From contig JALJCS010000022.1 in assembly GCA_023055355.1 (NCBI GenBank), positions 8,045,001-8,109,000 on the forward strand: 64,000 nucleotides of DNA, given 5' to 3'. The position numbers and the translations under genes were made by a program. Below are positions 25,300 through 42,529 of the stretch, in pieces; position 1 is the stretch's first letter; each line of letters opens with the position of its first letter. This stretch comes from Agelaius tricolor (Eukaryota; Chordata; Aves; Passeriformes; Icteridae). The notes beneath the pieces are model-generated. The model saw nothing but the letters and a program-made list of their open reading frames with translations. It was not told the origin of the DNA and did no database searches.

Positions 25300-25870
25300 T
25301 AAATCCCTCACCCACCCGCTCCAAACCACAAACTTGACTTCCAAGCCCGGCGGGCGCGGTGCGCGGTGCCTGCCCCGCTGTTTTAAAGCGCGTTTACCCC
25401 ATGGCCGGACCCCCTGCCCACGGCAGGTTCGGCTCTGGGGGCTCTGCAGAGGCGGGCAGGGCCCGGGCCCGGGAGATGGCGAGGCCGGAGGGAGCTCAAA
25501 TCGCTCAATTTTGCAAAATGGTCTCTTGCGATGGCGGGGGCAAAGCCTCTTGTCGGAGGCGTCTGCAAACCCCGAGTGGCCGCGGTGTTTCTGTGCGCCG
25601 GACGGAGCTGGGGGGCCGAGGGGGAGGCGCTGCGGGGGATAAGGGGTTAATCCCGGGTACCCCCACAGATGTGCGGCCGGTCCCGCCTCGCTCACGCACC
25701 CCCGGCCCCGCAGCCGGGCCGGGCTCCAGCTCGGCCGCACACGACGCCCCGCAAGGGCTGCAGCAGCCGCGGTCCCCCTGGCACCGGCTCCCTGCGCGGG
25801 GAAATGCGCTCAGCCTCGGGGACCTGGCGGGGACAGCTCCTAAATCACCGCGGGGATCGCGGGTACATTT
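25300..25870. promoter_or_regulatory. CpG island, left boundary of the EMX2 CpG domain
   Basis: CpG frequency rises abruptly near 25310 and stays high for about 560 bp. No conserved exon is recognised. It could be the promoter of a non-coding RNA. Overlapping long frames on both strands are composition-driven. Confidence 0.6.
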
Positions 25871-26099
25871 AATTTTTTATTCCTTGTCACTAGTTCTTGC
25901 CCTTTAGTTCCTTCGCTCCATGGCTTTGCGGAGCGCGTCCCGCTCCCTGCCGTGTCCCCAGCCCAGGTTTGTGACAGAGATTCCCCTCCGAGGTCCGTGT
26001 GAAGCCCCGGTGTCCCCGCTGAGGGCGCGGGGGACAATGGGGTACACTCGAAGCGCCGTCTGCTGATGAAACATAGCCGGGCGCTGGTACAATGGACTA

Positions 26100-26440
26100 T
26101 TTTCCATCAGGCGTGTAAAGAATGGTTAGCTGATGGCTTGAAAATTCAATTGAATACCTTCACGGACCTAAGTATAAATATTATTTTTCAAAAGAACAAT
26201 ACGTAATTAAAAACTAATATTTAACAACTTAAACGCCTATCCTCTAGGAAATAACAGCCTTTCTTCGCAAAACCTCCGAGATTGACTTCGCTTCCTCCTG
26301 TAAAATGAGGCCAGATTTAATTCTCCAAAGATCAGTGAGATCAAGTATTTCAGCGCTCAATTTACAGCTCGGGGGTATATGGGACCCTTTCCCAGCTATC
26401 TGGGTAGGCTAGGAAATAACTCGGGGAAGGAGGAGGGGGA
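26100..26440. promoter_or_regulatory. Candidate AT-rich element between CpG islands
   Basis: Sharp AT-rich island with AAAATTCAATTGAATACC, ACGTAATTAAAAACTAATATT and other homeodomain cores, flanked by GC-rich DNA on both sides. Typical of conserved non-coding blocks in homeobox loci; not proven. Confidence 0.33.
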
Positions 26441-26577
26441 GAGGAAGGAGAATTAATTCCCGAACACCGCAGTAACACCTGTAGTATTTCCTTGACTCAG
26501 CGTCACGGCGGCGATGGCCGGGAGCGGGTTTCTCTGCCCACGGTCAAATTGCGAGCAGGAAAACAGCGCAACTCTTG

Positions 26578-26607
26578 CAAACAAACAAACAAACAAACAA
26601 ACAAACA
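26578..26607 (+). repeat. (CAAA)7 microsatellite
   Basis: Seven tandem CAAA units. Confidence 0.92.
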
Positions 26608-26819
26608 CGTCGTGTTTGCTCGTTTGGAAGGAAGAGCCCTAAGTTGGGAAGATCGCTTCGCACGGGGAAGCAGGCGAGAAACCGTCTGCCACCTCCGCAA
26701 ACATCCTCGCCTGAGGATGCGGGGGATTGTTCGTTGGGCTGGAAGGAGCGAAACACAAATAAAACTGCTAGTTTCACTGAAACCTTAAAAAAAATGTATA
26801 AAATACACCACACTGACTC

Positions 26820-28130
26820 CGAGGGTCCCCGCTGCCCCCGGAGGGTCGCCTACTGCCTCCCTGCAGCGCCCCGGCTCCTCTGCAATGTCAAACCGCGGCC
26901 CGGCTGCGACCTTCCCCAAACCCTCCGCCAGCTTGTCCTCTTCCTTCCCCGCTCCCTTCCTCCGAAATACAGAAGAGGGGAGAACAAGCCACCCCTGCTA
27001 ACCTCCCGGGGAGGTGGGAAGCGGAGACCGGGCGGCCTTTCTCCCTGCCGCCGTCCCAATTCGCCGCCACCCTGCCCCTGCCCTTGCCCGGTGGCTCGGC
27101 TGCCCGCCCTGCCCGTGCGGGAAGCTGCGGGCAGCTGCGGACAGCTGCGGACAGCGCTCTCCTTGGCTCGGCTGCGCTGCGCTGGGGCTTCTGCGGGGAA
27201 GCTGCAGAGCAGATTTTCAGCAGCCGGGCTCTGCACCGGCGCTGCCTGCGGAGCAGACCCCTCGCAGCCGCACGCACTTCTTCCCACAGGGAGGTCCAGG
27301 CTCCTGCTCTGCCTCCACCATCCGCTCCCTCTCCGGGACACCCGCGGCTCTCGGACGGAGCCTGCGGGCAGCAGCGCGCCCGCCCCTCGCCGGTGCGCGG
27401 AGCGCGGTGAGACACCGGTTGCTTTTTCCGACCTGCGGTCAGAAAACCACTTTCTTTACCATCACATTTTTTTTCCCCCGCTTCCTTTTCATTTTCATTA
27501 TATTTATTCCCCCTGTAACAGTTTGTGGAAAGTGAAAACTGATTGGAGGTAGGTGATTTGTGGAGAGAACCGCCGTGTGCGCGCTCTCTTTGCCCATATG
27601 GAGGAGATTATCGCTGAAGTTCAGACTTTCGTTGGATCGCAGCATCAAACAGCGCAGACCTGGCAGGAGTCGGGAGAGGGGGTCACTTTCGATTCCCAGC
27701 TGCTATTCCTGCAGCCCTGACGGCCGGAGAGAGGAGAGAGGAACGAGGTTCCCCGCAGCTCCCCGGACCCGCTCCGTGCCCGGCCAGCCCCGGCTCGGGG
27801 CCAAGCCCTGCCCGGGCAGCGCTGCCGGCGCTCGCTGCTCGCTCTCCTCTCCTGGCCGCGGCTGCTCCAGCCCGGCCCTGGCACCGACCGCTGTGTCTGG
27901 GCGAGACCTGGCGGCTGTGGAGGAGCGGGGCACCCCGAGCAGCGCGGCCGGGAGTGCTGGCCCGCGGAGCAGGGTGCGCGCAGGCGGGCCTGACCTTTGC
28001 CGGGGGTCTTGCGGCGAGAAGAGCCGCAGCAGCGATGAGAGACCTGCATCACCCCAGGGGAATGGCCAACGAAGGGACGCGGGGAAAGGCAGCACCTCTG
28101 CCCAGGTATTCCCTCATCTGTGCACTGCAC
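26820..28130. promoter_or_regulatory. Large CpG island
   Basis: About 1.3 kb of dense CpG, interrupted by an AT-rich 130-bp patch at 27440-27580. Frames up to 325 codons are present on both strands, as expected of CpG-rich DNA. No exon of a known protein was recognised; a non-coding RNA promoter is possible. Confidence 0.6.
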
Positions 28131-28363
28131 CGAGGTGAAGTTTTCTAAAACTCCGTAAAAAGACTTTTCCCTATTTTGTTTCCGTTTCAGACAGGAAAGA
28201 AAGACAAAAAAAAAATATTAGTCTGTAAAAGCGCTCTTAGCTCGGAACTAATATATGGAAAAAGTTGTTGGATGGAGGCAAGATAACGGAGCGGCAACCC
28301 CATGGAATCACACACAGAGTTTAAGCAAAAGCCCCCATGTCTATGTTTGACATACATTATGCA

Positions 28364-28408
<45 letters not shown>

Positions 28409-29390
28409 CAACCTCGGGCTTCGGAGGCCTGGAACATCCAGAGAAACCGCTAATTTTGCTTTAGGAGTTCCGTTTTATTACACTCTGTATGACTTCCACA
28501 GCGCGCACATCCCTGTGAGCTCGAATATTTGGGAACACATTAGCAAATGAAGGAATTCTGTGAGGTTGTGCGTATCAAAGCTGGATACTTATATTCGTAC
28601 TCCAGGATGCCGCTACAAGCGATTATGTACTTGAGGTCCTCGAAAAAAAAAAAATGCAGGTTTTAAAATGAAATACGTATTAATTAGTGTCCTCAATGAC
28701 ACTTCAATATGCTAACATTTAGTCGCTAAATTTTAGAAGCTTGGAGAGTTATTTGGAAGTTGATAGGTGTCTTTCACTGCGAACTCCTTGTGCCTCATGC
28801 GGGTCACCCGGAGAAAGATAATTCGGGTGGATGGAGGGGCTTGTGGGGGATACAGAGAGAACCATTCTGAAAAACCCTCTACTCTTTGCAAACTCAATTT
28901 TCCCCAAAGGATGGACAAGAGCGAACTCACGCACACATACAGAATTTAAAAAAAAAAAAAAAATTAAACACCAAAAAACCCCCGACCCGATCATGGGGCA
29001 AAGAGAGGAGAGAGAAATGAGCCCCAGTAGAGCTAACTTCGTTCCAGGCTCTCTCCAAGCCAGGTCAGGAGGCACTGGAAAATAGAGATGACCTTCTCTC
29101 CGTTGCCCAGAAAAACTCTTCGTGAAATGCAAAACAAATTTAGTCGGGTCCGCGGGATCGGGCTCTCTAGGAGCAAGTTAAAATGGAATAATTCACAAAA
29201 TTGAATGTCTGAACGAGAAACGAAAATTATCTCAGTAGTACCCAAAAGTGGCGAACAGAACTCGTGGTAAATTACATAGTGGCTTACTGTTTCCCCTTAG
29301 AAACAAAACTTTTGCTTTTGAAGACATTATTTAGTTTGCTTCTCCTCGCTTCTTCCTCATCCCCGTACGGACAGCGGTGAGCTGGGTCCA
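28131..29390. other. AT-rich spacer with a 41-bp poly(A) run
   Basis: Contains poly(A) at 28367-28407 and shorter A-runs at 28642-28653 and 28949-28963. Unique AT-rich sequence at 28660-28760 has TATTAATTAG-type homeodomain cores. No gene. Confidence 0.6.
28367..28407 (+). repeat. Poly(A) run of 41 bases
   Basis: Uninterrupted A-run. No upstream retroposon body or flanking duplication was recognised, so it is treated as a simple repeat. Confidence 0.9.
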
Positions 29391-29900
29391 GAGGAAAGTT
29401 TAGGAAAGTTTGTAACTACAGCCCCCTCCTCGGGCGGGATCTGTCCCGCCGGGAATTGCCTCTGCCTGTCCCCAGCCGAGGCTGGGGCTGCGGTGCGGGA
29501 CCTGCGGGGCCCCGGGAGGGACGGAGCCCCGCGGCTGCCGAAGAGAAGCACGGGGAGATGGGGAGCCGTGATCTGAGGTGGGACGGGGAACGACAAGAGC
29601 CGGGAATGCAAAGCAGCTCCGCGCCGCACCGCGCAGGGCAGCGAGCGCTGCGCACCCGCGGGGTCCGCCCGTGTCCCCCCGGCCCGCCCAGGTGCAGAGC
29701 GGGGGTTTGTGTGGTGGACACTGAGTTTCTGTTTTGGTATGCGTTGTACTCCACTAAAACAAACAAGCACCGGGTGGAAAAGCATCTCCCGCACGTTCTT
29801 CCCACGCAACCTCCGCAGCAGCGGGGGTTTGGACACCTTTTCGTTCCCATACGCGGCGAGCGGTTTCCCACGGGGTGTCCTGAGTGTGGACACCTGCAGT
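29391..29900. promoter_or_regulatory. CpG island
   Basis: CpG-dense 500 bp followed by a T-rich tract (29930-30000). No recognised exon. Confidence 0.5.
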
Positions 29901-30639
29901 CCCTGGCTGGCCTGCAACTCTGCCTCTGCTTTTAGTTCTTTCTTTCTTTCTCTCCTTTTTGTTTTTTTTTTCTTTTTTTTTTTTTTTAATTTTTTATTCT
30001 TGTGAGCCTGTCCAACTTTCATCACGGAAGAGCCCCCGTGGCTGACACAATTTCAGGGCTCGCCCAGGTAGCCCGTGTATCTGCCATGAACTCAGCACTC
30101 AGCAGCTGCGAACTAGCTGTAACTCACGGGCGTGCGGTACCGCGCTGCCGCCAAGCCAGCGGTTCCGGGCCCACGGGAGTCCCCGCAGGACCCTGCCCTG
30201 TCCCCTGCAGGCCAACCGGACAGGCGGGCAGGAAAGACAGACAGCTTTCCAAAGCCCTCTCGCTTGTACCGCATCACGCACGAGAAGTCCCGGTACACGG
30301 CGTGGCTCAAGCCAAGATTTTGGTCAAAAAGTGCAAAAATAAGTTCAGGGGCCGGATGCAGTGTTTGCATCCAGCTGTTCCGGTGGCTGCCCCGGAGGGA
30401 CAGATTTCAGACGGGCTGGTCCCTCGGGAGTAGCTCAAATCAAGCGCTTTGCCAACTCACCGGGGAGAGTTTGGAGTGCGTGTGAGTGGACGTGCGTGAA
30501 CACACAGGCGTGGAGCTTTCTCCGTGCGCCACACAAAATAAAAAAAAATAATAATAAAAATATTTTTAAAAAGAAAAAAAAAAGGGGGAAAAGCCCTTTA
30601 GGGCTTGATTGCTGTTATTAATAGACACATTAGGAAGCC

Positions 30640-31720
30640 TGGTGGCTTTCTGACGGGCTCGGGGAGCTCGGGAGCGGCCGGGCCCGCCCGGGATCCGCTG
30701 CCGGCGGCGGGGCCGCGGGCGGGCGGAGCGGCCGGCGGCCGGCAGGGGGCGCTGCCGCCCCGCGGATGCGCGCCCGCGGCCCCGCGCAGCGGGCGGGACC
30801 GAGACCGGGAGCGGGAGCGGCACCGGCACCGGGACGGGAGCACCGGGATGGGAGCGGGACCGGCACCGGGACGCGAGCGGCAGGAGCGGAGGGCGGACAC
30901 GCTCCCAGCCACCGAGCGGCCCGGCTCGGCTCGGCTTGTCCCGGCCCGGCCGCACGCACTCTCGGTACCGCGCTGCCACCGCGCCCGCACGCAGCTGCGG
31001 GTATTTCCTCCCGCTTCCCCCGCACATGATGTTTGAAAGGTCTGGCACGGATAGGTCTGGCGGGTTAGGGCTTCGCGTGTGAAGCCGGGGGTTACCGAAG
31101 TGCCGGGTTAATGACAGGGCATTGGAGCGGCGAGTCCGACACGGCCGGGACGGAAAGAACCGCTCGGAACCGCGGCGGGGCCGGGCTGTGCAGCGCGCAA
31201 GTGGCGCTGGTTCGGGAGCGAGAAGGGACGAGGCCCTGAATTAGCGTCGAAAAGAGAAAAACTAAAGCAGCCCTGCCCGATAGCTGTTCCCGGGTCGGTG
31301 AGAGGAATCCGGGCAGCGAGGCCTTTTCCTGCTCCTGGTCCCGGTTATCTGCTGCTGAGACGGGATCCCAGCAGCTCCAGCGCTGGCCCGGGACCGAAAT
31401 AGAGGGGTGAGGTGTTCAGGGCTGGTCTCCTGGATGGGGAGGTCCATGGGAAGCATCCCGTGTGTCCATCCCACCCGGGAACCCAGGATGAGCGAGGAGC
31501 AAGGCCCTGTCCACGCGTGGCTCCGGCTGCTCGGGGCCGGCTGCCCACGGGATCCACCTGCTCGGCGGAGGCCGCGGTGCCCGGCCCGGGCTCTCCCGCA
31601 GCCCCGGAGCCCGGCCCAGCTCCTGGGAACCCGGCTGGGCTCGGCCCGGCCCGGCCCGGCACTCCTGCCGAGCACTGCGCTTTGCGAAGGATTCGCAGGA
31701 GGCTTAGACACACTGAGTAG
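30640..31720. promoter_or_regulatory. CpG island with a cryptic GC hexamer repeat
   Basis: About 1.1 kb of very high CpG. Bases 30795-30890 contain degenerate tandem CGGGAC/CACCGG/GGGAGC units. Several long frames on both strands come from this composition. No protein family recognised. Confidence 0.55.
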
Positions 31721-32099
31721 GGTTTAGGGCGTCCAGAAAAGAATTAAATTAGGCATTTCACCCTCTCCTTTTAACTCCATCAGCCCCACACCAGACACGA
31801 CCTGCTTAGGTCACCTCTCCTCCCTGTTGTGTGCGTGAATCTCTGGGACGGGAGGGAAAAAAGGGAGACAAATCCCACCTGGAAAAGAAAGTTAAGGGGA
31901 GGCTGAAACTTCCCTCACCGCCACCCCCATACCCGCGAAAGCTCAGCCTGGTTTAGCCCGTGAATAACCGTCTTACCCCGAGATCCCCGCATCTGAGACC
32001 TTCCTGGCAATTTCTTCTTGGCTCGTCTTTTAAAAGATGAGTATTAGTTTGGAAGTCCGGAGCCAGTGCCTGCGAGGCCAGCCATGTAATTTGACTGCG

Positions 32100-33640
32100 A
32101 ACGTAGCGCACCCCTCCCTCCGAGGGAGGCTGCGAGGCTGCTGCCTCTCGCTGCGCTCCGAGCGCACCGGGCATGGCTGGGAACCGAGCCCCTGCCAGAT
32201 CCTCTCCCTGTAGACGCCAAGAGGACAGCGAGAGCAACCTGTCAAGACCTTGGGTAGGAAAAGTTCAAGAGAGGGACCTGGGGAGGTGCTCCCGGGGCAG
32301 GCCGGGCTGGGGCTCAGCGGCCCAGCGAAATGGCCACGGCGACGAGTGCGAGAATGATACAAAAGTTTAGGGAGAAGAGGAAAATTCCGGGAAATCCCAT
32401 CCCGAGTCCGTTTGGTTTTTGTTCTCACTGCTCCCGGCCTGTTTTATCTCTGACAAAGCCCAGGGAAAGCTTGTGTTCTGCAGGCTCTGCTTGCGGTTGC
32501 TCTGCCTGGATGTGTCCCCGCGCACACGCACGACATGCACACACAGATATGTGTTCCTATGTACAGAGCACAGACAGCGAGCAGAGCTCGGACCTCCAGG
32601 CTGCTGCGGCCGAGATCGCTCGCTTTTCCCGAAAAAAAATCGGACTTGGATGTGGAAAGCTCCCCGTTGCAAGCGTAGCCTCCTCCGTTCGGCTCCAAAA
32701 CAACGGGACCCCTCTTCGGAGAGGGATTTTAGGCTAGAGGATATTTCCCCGGCGGTAAAGAAGGTCGAGGGAAATTTATCGATCGTTTTGGAGGTTCTGC
32801 GTGTGTGAGGTTTCTTTTCAAACGGATATAATTCCTCCCTCCCCAAGTGCTAAATTACTCGATGCAGTTTTCAAAGGAGCCCCGTGATTATGTCAGGATG
32901 TCTGGAAAGAAAAAAAAAAATAGGCAAAAAAAAAAGGAGTTGAAGTTTTTCCAATTCAGATTCATTCTTCTGTCCCGGAGAAGTGTAAATACACAGATGC
33001 AGAAGTGTTCTTCCTAGGATAAGGAGAAGTTTCTCTTTTTTATTTTTTTTAATTTCTTTTTTTCTTCATATTCAGTGCTCTGGAACCCCAGTCGAAATCA
33101 GCACATCAAACACCCGTCCTATTTAGGGCACTTTCTCATCCTTGCTCGTGTCTACAACCCCAGATCTTTTCGAGAAGTAATGACCATCGCTTGAGGGGAA
33201 AAAAGTTGCACGGAGAAGGGGTGAGGGAACTCAGGAAGTTAAGATACTAGCGATTCACGAGGGACACGAGTGGGGCTGAAGGGAAATCCTTCTCTCCCTT
33301 GCTCGGCTCTCTCAGCTCAGCGGGGCCGGAGCCCTGCACTCCGGTGTCTTCGGGCAGGAAAGGTTTTCCCAAACGTGCGAGACCTGGGAGAACGGCACCT
33401 CGCAGCAAAATCTGCCCAAAGAGCTGAGCTCCGCCGTGTAAAGCTCACTTTGCCCTGCGCTCGCACGCACGTGTGGCTGTGGATGTCTGTACGTGCAGCC
33501 GCCCCACGCCTGCAGATCAGATTTACATTTCCTACAGAAAGTGAACTTCTCCCTCCACAAAGTGCACACAGCGCGGGGTACACAAAGGGAAACACGGCCT
33601 CAAACAAAGGCGCAAGAGCAGCCGCATCCTTGCGTGCCCA
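32100..33640. promoter_or_regulatory. CpG-rich mosaic upstream of EMX2
   Basis: Patches of high CpG (32100-32360, 32500-32760, 33240-33620) alternate with A/T runs (32900-33070). No supported exon. Confidence 0.4.
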
Positions 33641-33929
33641 ACGCTGTTTTGTCACTTATATTATCCCCTCGATTTGGTATTGTGTTAAAAATATCGGCGA
33701 GCTGGGAACAGATGCCTTTAGCAGAGAGTGGGGAAGGAGAATAGAATTCACCTCGCCCTTTACTGGAAACAACCATTTAGACGGCGATTTGTTTTTTAGC
33801 ATAATTTAATGCAGTGAAGTAACGGATTTTTAGTGTATAAAGTGGAAAGAAAATAGAAAACAACGTCCGGGAGAGAAGGAAAGAAACGCTAGACTGGTTT
33901 TAAGACTCCCCCCATCCCTTGGTTCAACA

Positions 33930-34209
33930 GAAACATTAATTTACATTAGCAATTCTGCATCTTTAAGATAAATTACACAGCGGCGTAATAGATTTAAAGT
34001 ACGCCAGATTTTTTTATCATTAATTGTAAATGTGCAAAATACCTGCTGGTACTTCACTTTAGAAGAATGTAATTGGCAAAAATGGGAGGCTGATGAATAG
34101 ATAATAGATCCTTAACTACCAATAAACAGTAAGCACCAGCCAAGAGTATTAGGATGTGATCATAATTATTCTGCAGCTCCAGCCAATGGGAGGAGGAGAA
34201 CTCAGCCCT
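33930..34209. promoter_or_regulatory. Candidate conserved element 1.1-1.4 kb upstream of EMX2
   Basis: An AT-rich block between CpG-rich DNA, with many TAAT/ATTA cores (CATTAATTT, GTAATTGG, ATAATTATT, ATCATTAATTG) and a CCAAT at its right edge. This texture is typical of homeobox-gene proximal enhancers. Conservation was not tested. Confidence 0.4.
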
Positions 34210-34835
34210 AAAATCATCTCCGGACCCAAAGGTAAACGCGAAAATACGGACAAGGCTGGAACCGGAGACTCGATCCCCTGTCCCGTCTGCGAGCGCCCGG
34301 CGTGTCCCAGCTCTGCGCGATGCGGCTGCCCCGCGCTTTGTGCTGCGCGCCGCGCGGTGCGGACAGCGCGGAGGAGCCAAGGGGAAATAAATAAGTTCGG
34401 AGCAGGAGGAGGACGACCCGTTCTCTCACCGGGACGAAACCTTTCCCAAGCGGGGCATCTCTCCCTGACGCCCCGGGGCCGACCAAGGTAACCTCGCCGG
34501 GCCGAGAGTACCCGAGAGGTGGCAGGGACGGGGGTGTCGCGCCGGCGGAGCAGCCCAACTCCCCCCTTTCCCCACCCGAGGAGATGCAGGGCCCCCCATC
34601 TCCCGTCCCGCTGAGCCCCCATCCCCCCCGATCCCCGTCCGCCTACCTTGTTCTCCGGGCGGCGGCAGGGGAGGGAGGGCAGCGCGGCCGCGGAGGGGCG
34701 CGGAGCCGAGCGGGGCCGGGCGGGGGCGGCGGCGGGCGCGCTCCCCCCGCGCTGGCGGGCGCGCTCCCGCCGCACTCCGATCCGCGGCTCCATCCCTCCC
34801 GATGGCGCTGCCCGGCGCTCGCCTCCCCTCTGACG
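34210..34835. promoter_or_regulatory. CpG island upstream of EMX2
   Basis: Dense CpG with GC boxes, especially 34640-34800, next to CCAAT at 34183-34187. The position suggests a divergent promoter serving EMX2 to the right and possibly an antisense RNA to the left. A minus-strand donor-like site, AAG|GTAGGC, lies at 34646/34647. Long minus-strand frames here are proline/arginine-rich composition artefacts. Confidence 0.55.
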
Positions 34836-34839
34836 CACT

Positions 34840-35310
34840 TTAAAGAGTCTCCCCCTTCAACCTCAAGGCGAGTAATAGCGACCAATCATCAAGCCATTTA
34901 CCAGGCTTCAGAGGAAGCTGTTTATGTGATCCCAGCACTAATTAGGCTCATGAACTAACAAATCGTTTGCACAACTTGTGAAGGGGCCGATCACATCCAT
35001 GGATTGTCTTTGGACTTAGGGGGGGAGGGGGGGGGCGCGACCGCCTTTTCCTTGCAGGAGGGAAACTTCTCCCAGCAACTTTTTTTTTTTTTGTGTGTGT
35101 GTGTGTGAGTGTGTGCGTGGTGCGTGTGTGTGTCTCCCTTTTGGGTACCGCTGGCTGCCGCTGCCTCCTTTTCCTCCAGCCCCTGTCTATTTATGTGTGT
35201 ATCTATCCCTCCTCAAGTCACTCCCTGCTGCAAACTTCCCCGGATCGTCTCCCGCGCACCAGAGAGAGACGGGCAGAGATTGGGTCGGGGACTCTCGTCG
35301 CGGCAGCAGC
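34840..35310 (+). promoter_or_regulatory. EMX2: EMX2 proximal promoter and 5' untranslated region
   Basis: A moderately AT-rich block (34840-34990) with CCAAT at 34882-34886 and a CTAATTAG homeodomain core follows a CpG island. It is followed by a G-run (35019-35035), a T-run, a TG/GT dinucleotide run (35092-35108) and a pyrimidine-rich leader to the ATG. No convincing TATA box sets a start, so dispersed CpG-island initiation is likely. The transcription start cannot be placed from sequence. Confidence 0.6.
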
Positions 35311-40545
<5,235 letters not shown>

Positions 40546-41830
40546 AAAACTGGCACTTTTGGACTTTTCCAAGCCAGCATCCCACGAACCGAAAGTGTTA
40601 AAGGCTCAGCACCCCACCCCCCCCCAGCCCCGCGGCGTGGCGGTGCGGGGAAGGACACGGAGATCTTCATCACAACGCGATTCCCGCCCGGGAGGGAGCT
40701 GGGAGCGAGCGAGGGCAGCCAGCGAGGGCTCCGGACTGTGGCACTGCCGGCACCGCTCTGCCAAAGGGGATCTGTCAATCAAAGCCAAAACACCGGGACG
40801 AGGTGATTGACAGGTATTCCGTTTATCGCAGTCCACTTTTAAAAGCATAACGTAAAAAAAAAAAAATTAAAAAATATATAGAAAAAAAAATCTTAAAAAG
40901 AAAAAAAAAAAAATTGAAGCAAAAAAAAAAAAAAAGCCCCCAACCAAACCAGAAAAATTAACACCTTACGGGACATTTTGCACTTCACGGTTTTTTCCGT
41001 CTTTGAAAGAGAAATTTCCATAAGCAGCCAAAACCCACACCTGTTTCAGAAACTTGAATTGCATGTGTAAAGCCGTCTGGGGAAAAAAAAAAAAAAAGAA
41101 AAAACCGGGAAAAAATTACTCCGGTTCCTAAAGACAGACATGAATTGTAATTTTTTTTTCCCTTTAAGACAGGTTCTGTGTGCTTTTTAATTTTATTTTA
41201 CGAGAAATGTGCAGTCTGTAAACATTTTATAATAACTTCTGGCGTCAAAGTGTTTGTGAAAGCTAAATGAAGTAGCAGTAACAAAGCATAGTGTTCCTTC
41301 CGGATGGACAAACACGGTGGGGAGGGGAGGGACGGGAGGGAAAGGCGGGGGGGCGGGGGAGGTTGGGGTTGGTCATAACTTTTGCTGGAAAAAAAAAAAA
41401 AGAATCAAATGGAATTATCTCCCCACTCCCCCCAACTGTATCCCCATTGCAAAACCGGATGATGATTACTTTTTTTTTTAAGATTTATAAAGCGCAAACC
41501 CAGCGACCAGTTTTGGCGGTGGGGACACCTTCTAGGCTGGGAGGATCCAGAGAAAAGTGACTTAAAATCGCGGATTGATTTTTTTTTTTTCTAATGACCA
41601 TTTTCATTGGGTCAATTTTCAAGCACTGACCTTATAATATTCCGAGATCATAGAGCTACTAAAAAAAAAAAAAAAAGAAAAGTGACAAATGTTTCCTTCA
41701 TGTCTCCTATACCAGAATGTAAATATTTTTGTGTTTTGTGTTTAATTTGTTAGAATTCTAACACACTATATACTTCCAAGAAGTATGTCATTGTCAATAT
41801 TTTGTCAATAAAGATTTATCAATATGCCCT
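40546..41830 (+). other. EMX2: EMX2 3' untranslated region
   Basis: About 1.3 kb from the stop codon to just past the poly(A) signal. It begins GC-rich and becomes A/T-rich, with many A-runs (for example 40853-40935 and 41082-41099) and a short G-rich run at 41318-41367. A Pumilio-type TGTAAATA lies at 41718-41725. The end is inferred from the only well-placed AATAAA; the cleavage base is not known. Confidence 0.8.
41807..41812 (+). terminator. EMX2: EMX2 poly(A) signal AATAAA
   Basis: Canonical AATAAA about 1.26 kb after the EMX2 stop, in a T-rich, conserved-looking context. It is the first canonical signal after the stop codon. Cleavage would be expected roughly 10-30 bases later. Confidence 0.85.
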
Positions 41831-42432
41831 AATTTTTTAAGCAATATCTTTTCCCCTTCGCCCCCAAATTTCTCGGAAACCGATGGTTTCCCCCCACACC
41901 GCCTTGTTTTTAGCTGCTGAACCCCCGCGGCCGCGCCGCGCATTCCTGCGGCCATAGGCGCATTTTCTTAATGTATTCGCTGGCTGCTAAATAGACCTCC
42001 AAAAATAAGCCGCAGAGGCGCACTTGCTGTAATATAAATACCCCAAACCCCCCGAAACAGAACCAACCAACCAAACAAAAACCTCAAGGAGAAACCCAGC
42101 CCCTTCCCTGGTTGGGAACTGAAGTGCGGACCGGTTCGTGACCGTGAAACTGTGAAACTGCCGCGCTGCGCCGAGAGAGGCTTTCCTCGGCTAAAATGTG
42201 TGCTTTATTTAGCGAGAGAGGATTTTTTTTCTTTTTCTTTTATTTTTTTTTTTTTTTTTGGTCTTTTCCCCCATCTTTTGCATCCCCAGTCCAGGTGGGT
42301 GCGGTGAGAAGCAGGTCCTGTGAGCAGAGGCTGCGCCCCAGCTGCTGCTCTCTGCTCTCCCTGCCGCTCTCAGGGAGCGATCCTGGGCACGGAGTAAAAC
42401 TCTGACATTAAAGAGGTGGGGGAAAGGAAAAA

Positions 42433-42463
<31 letters not shown>

Positions 42464-42529
42464 GAAAAGAAAAGAAATGTTGCTCTGGGTCCTTGAGGAA
42501 ACTAGCTGGTTTTCTGGGGGTACACAGTT
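41831..42529. other. EMX2 3' flank with homopolymer tracts
   Basis: A CpG-rich patch (41920-42190) is followed by a T-rich tract (42223-42260) and an A-rich tract (42428-42477). No gene. Confidence 0.65.

Noticed and set aside
26575..27552. 325-codon + strand frame and overlapping minus-strand frames
   Set aside because: High GC and CpG lower stop-codon frequency; both strands are open and no family motif appears.
28360..28420. 41-bp poly(A) as the tail of a processed pseudogene or SINE
   Set aside because: No gene-like or SINE body was recognised upstream and no flanking target duplication was seen.
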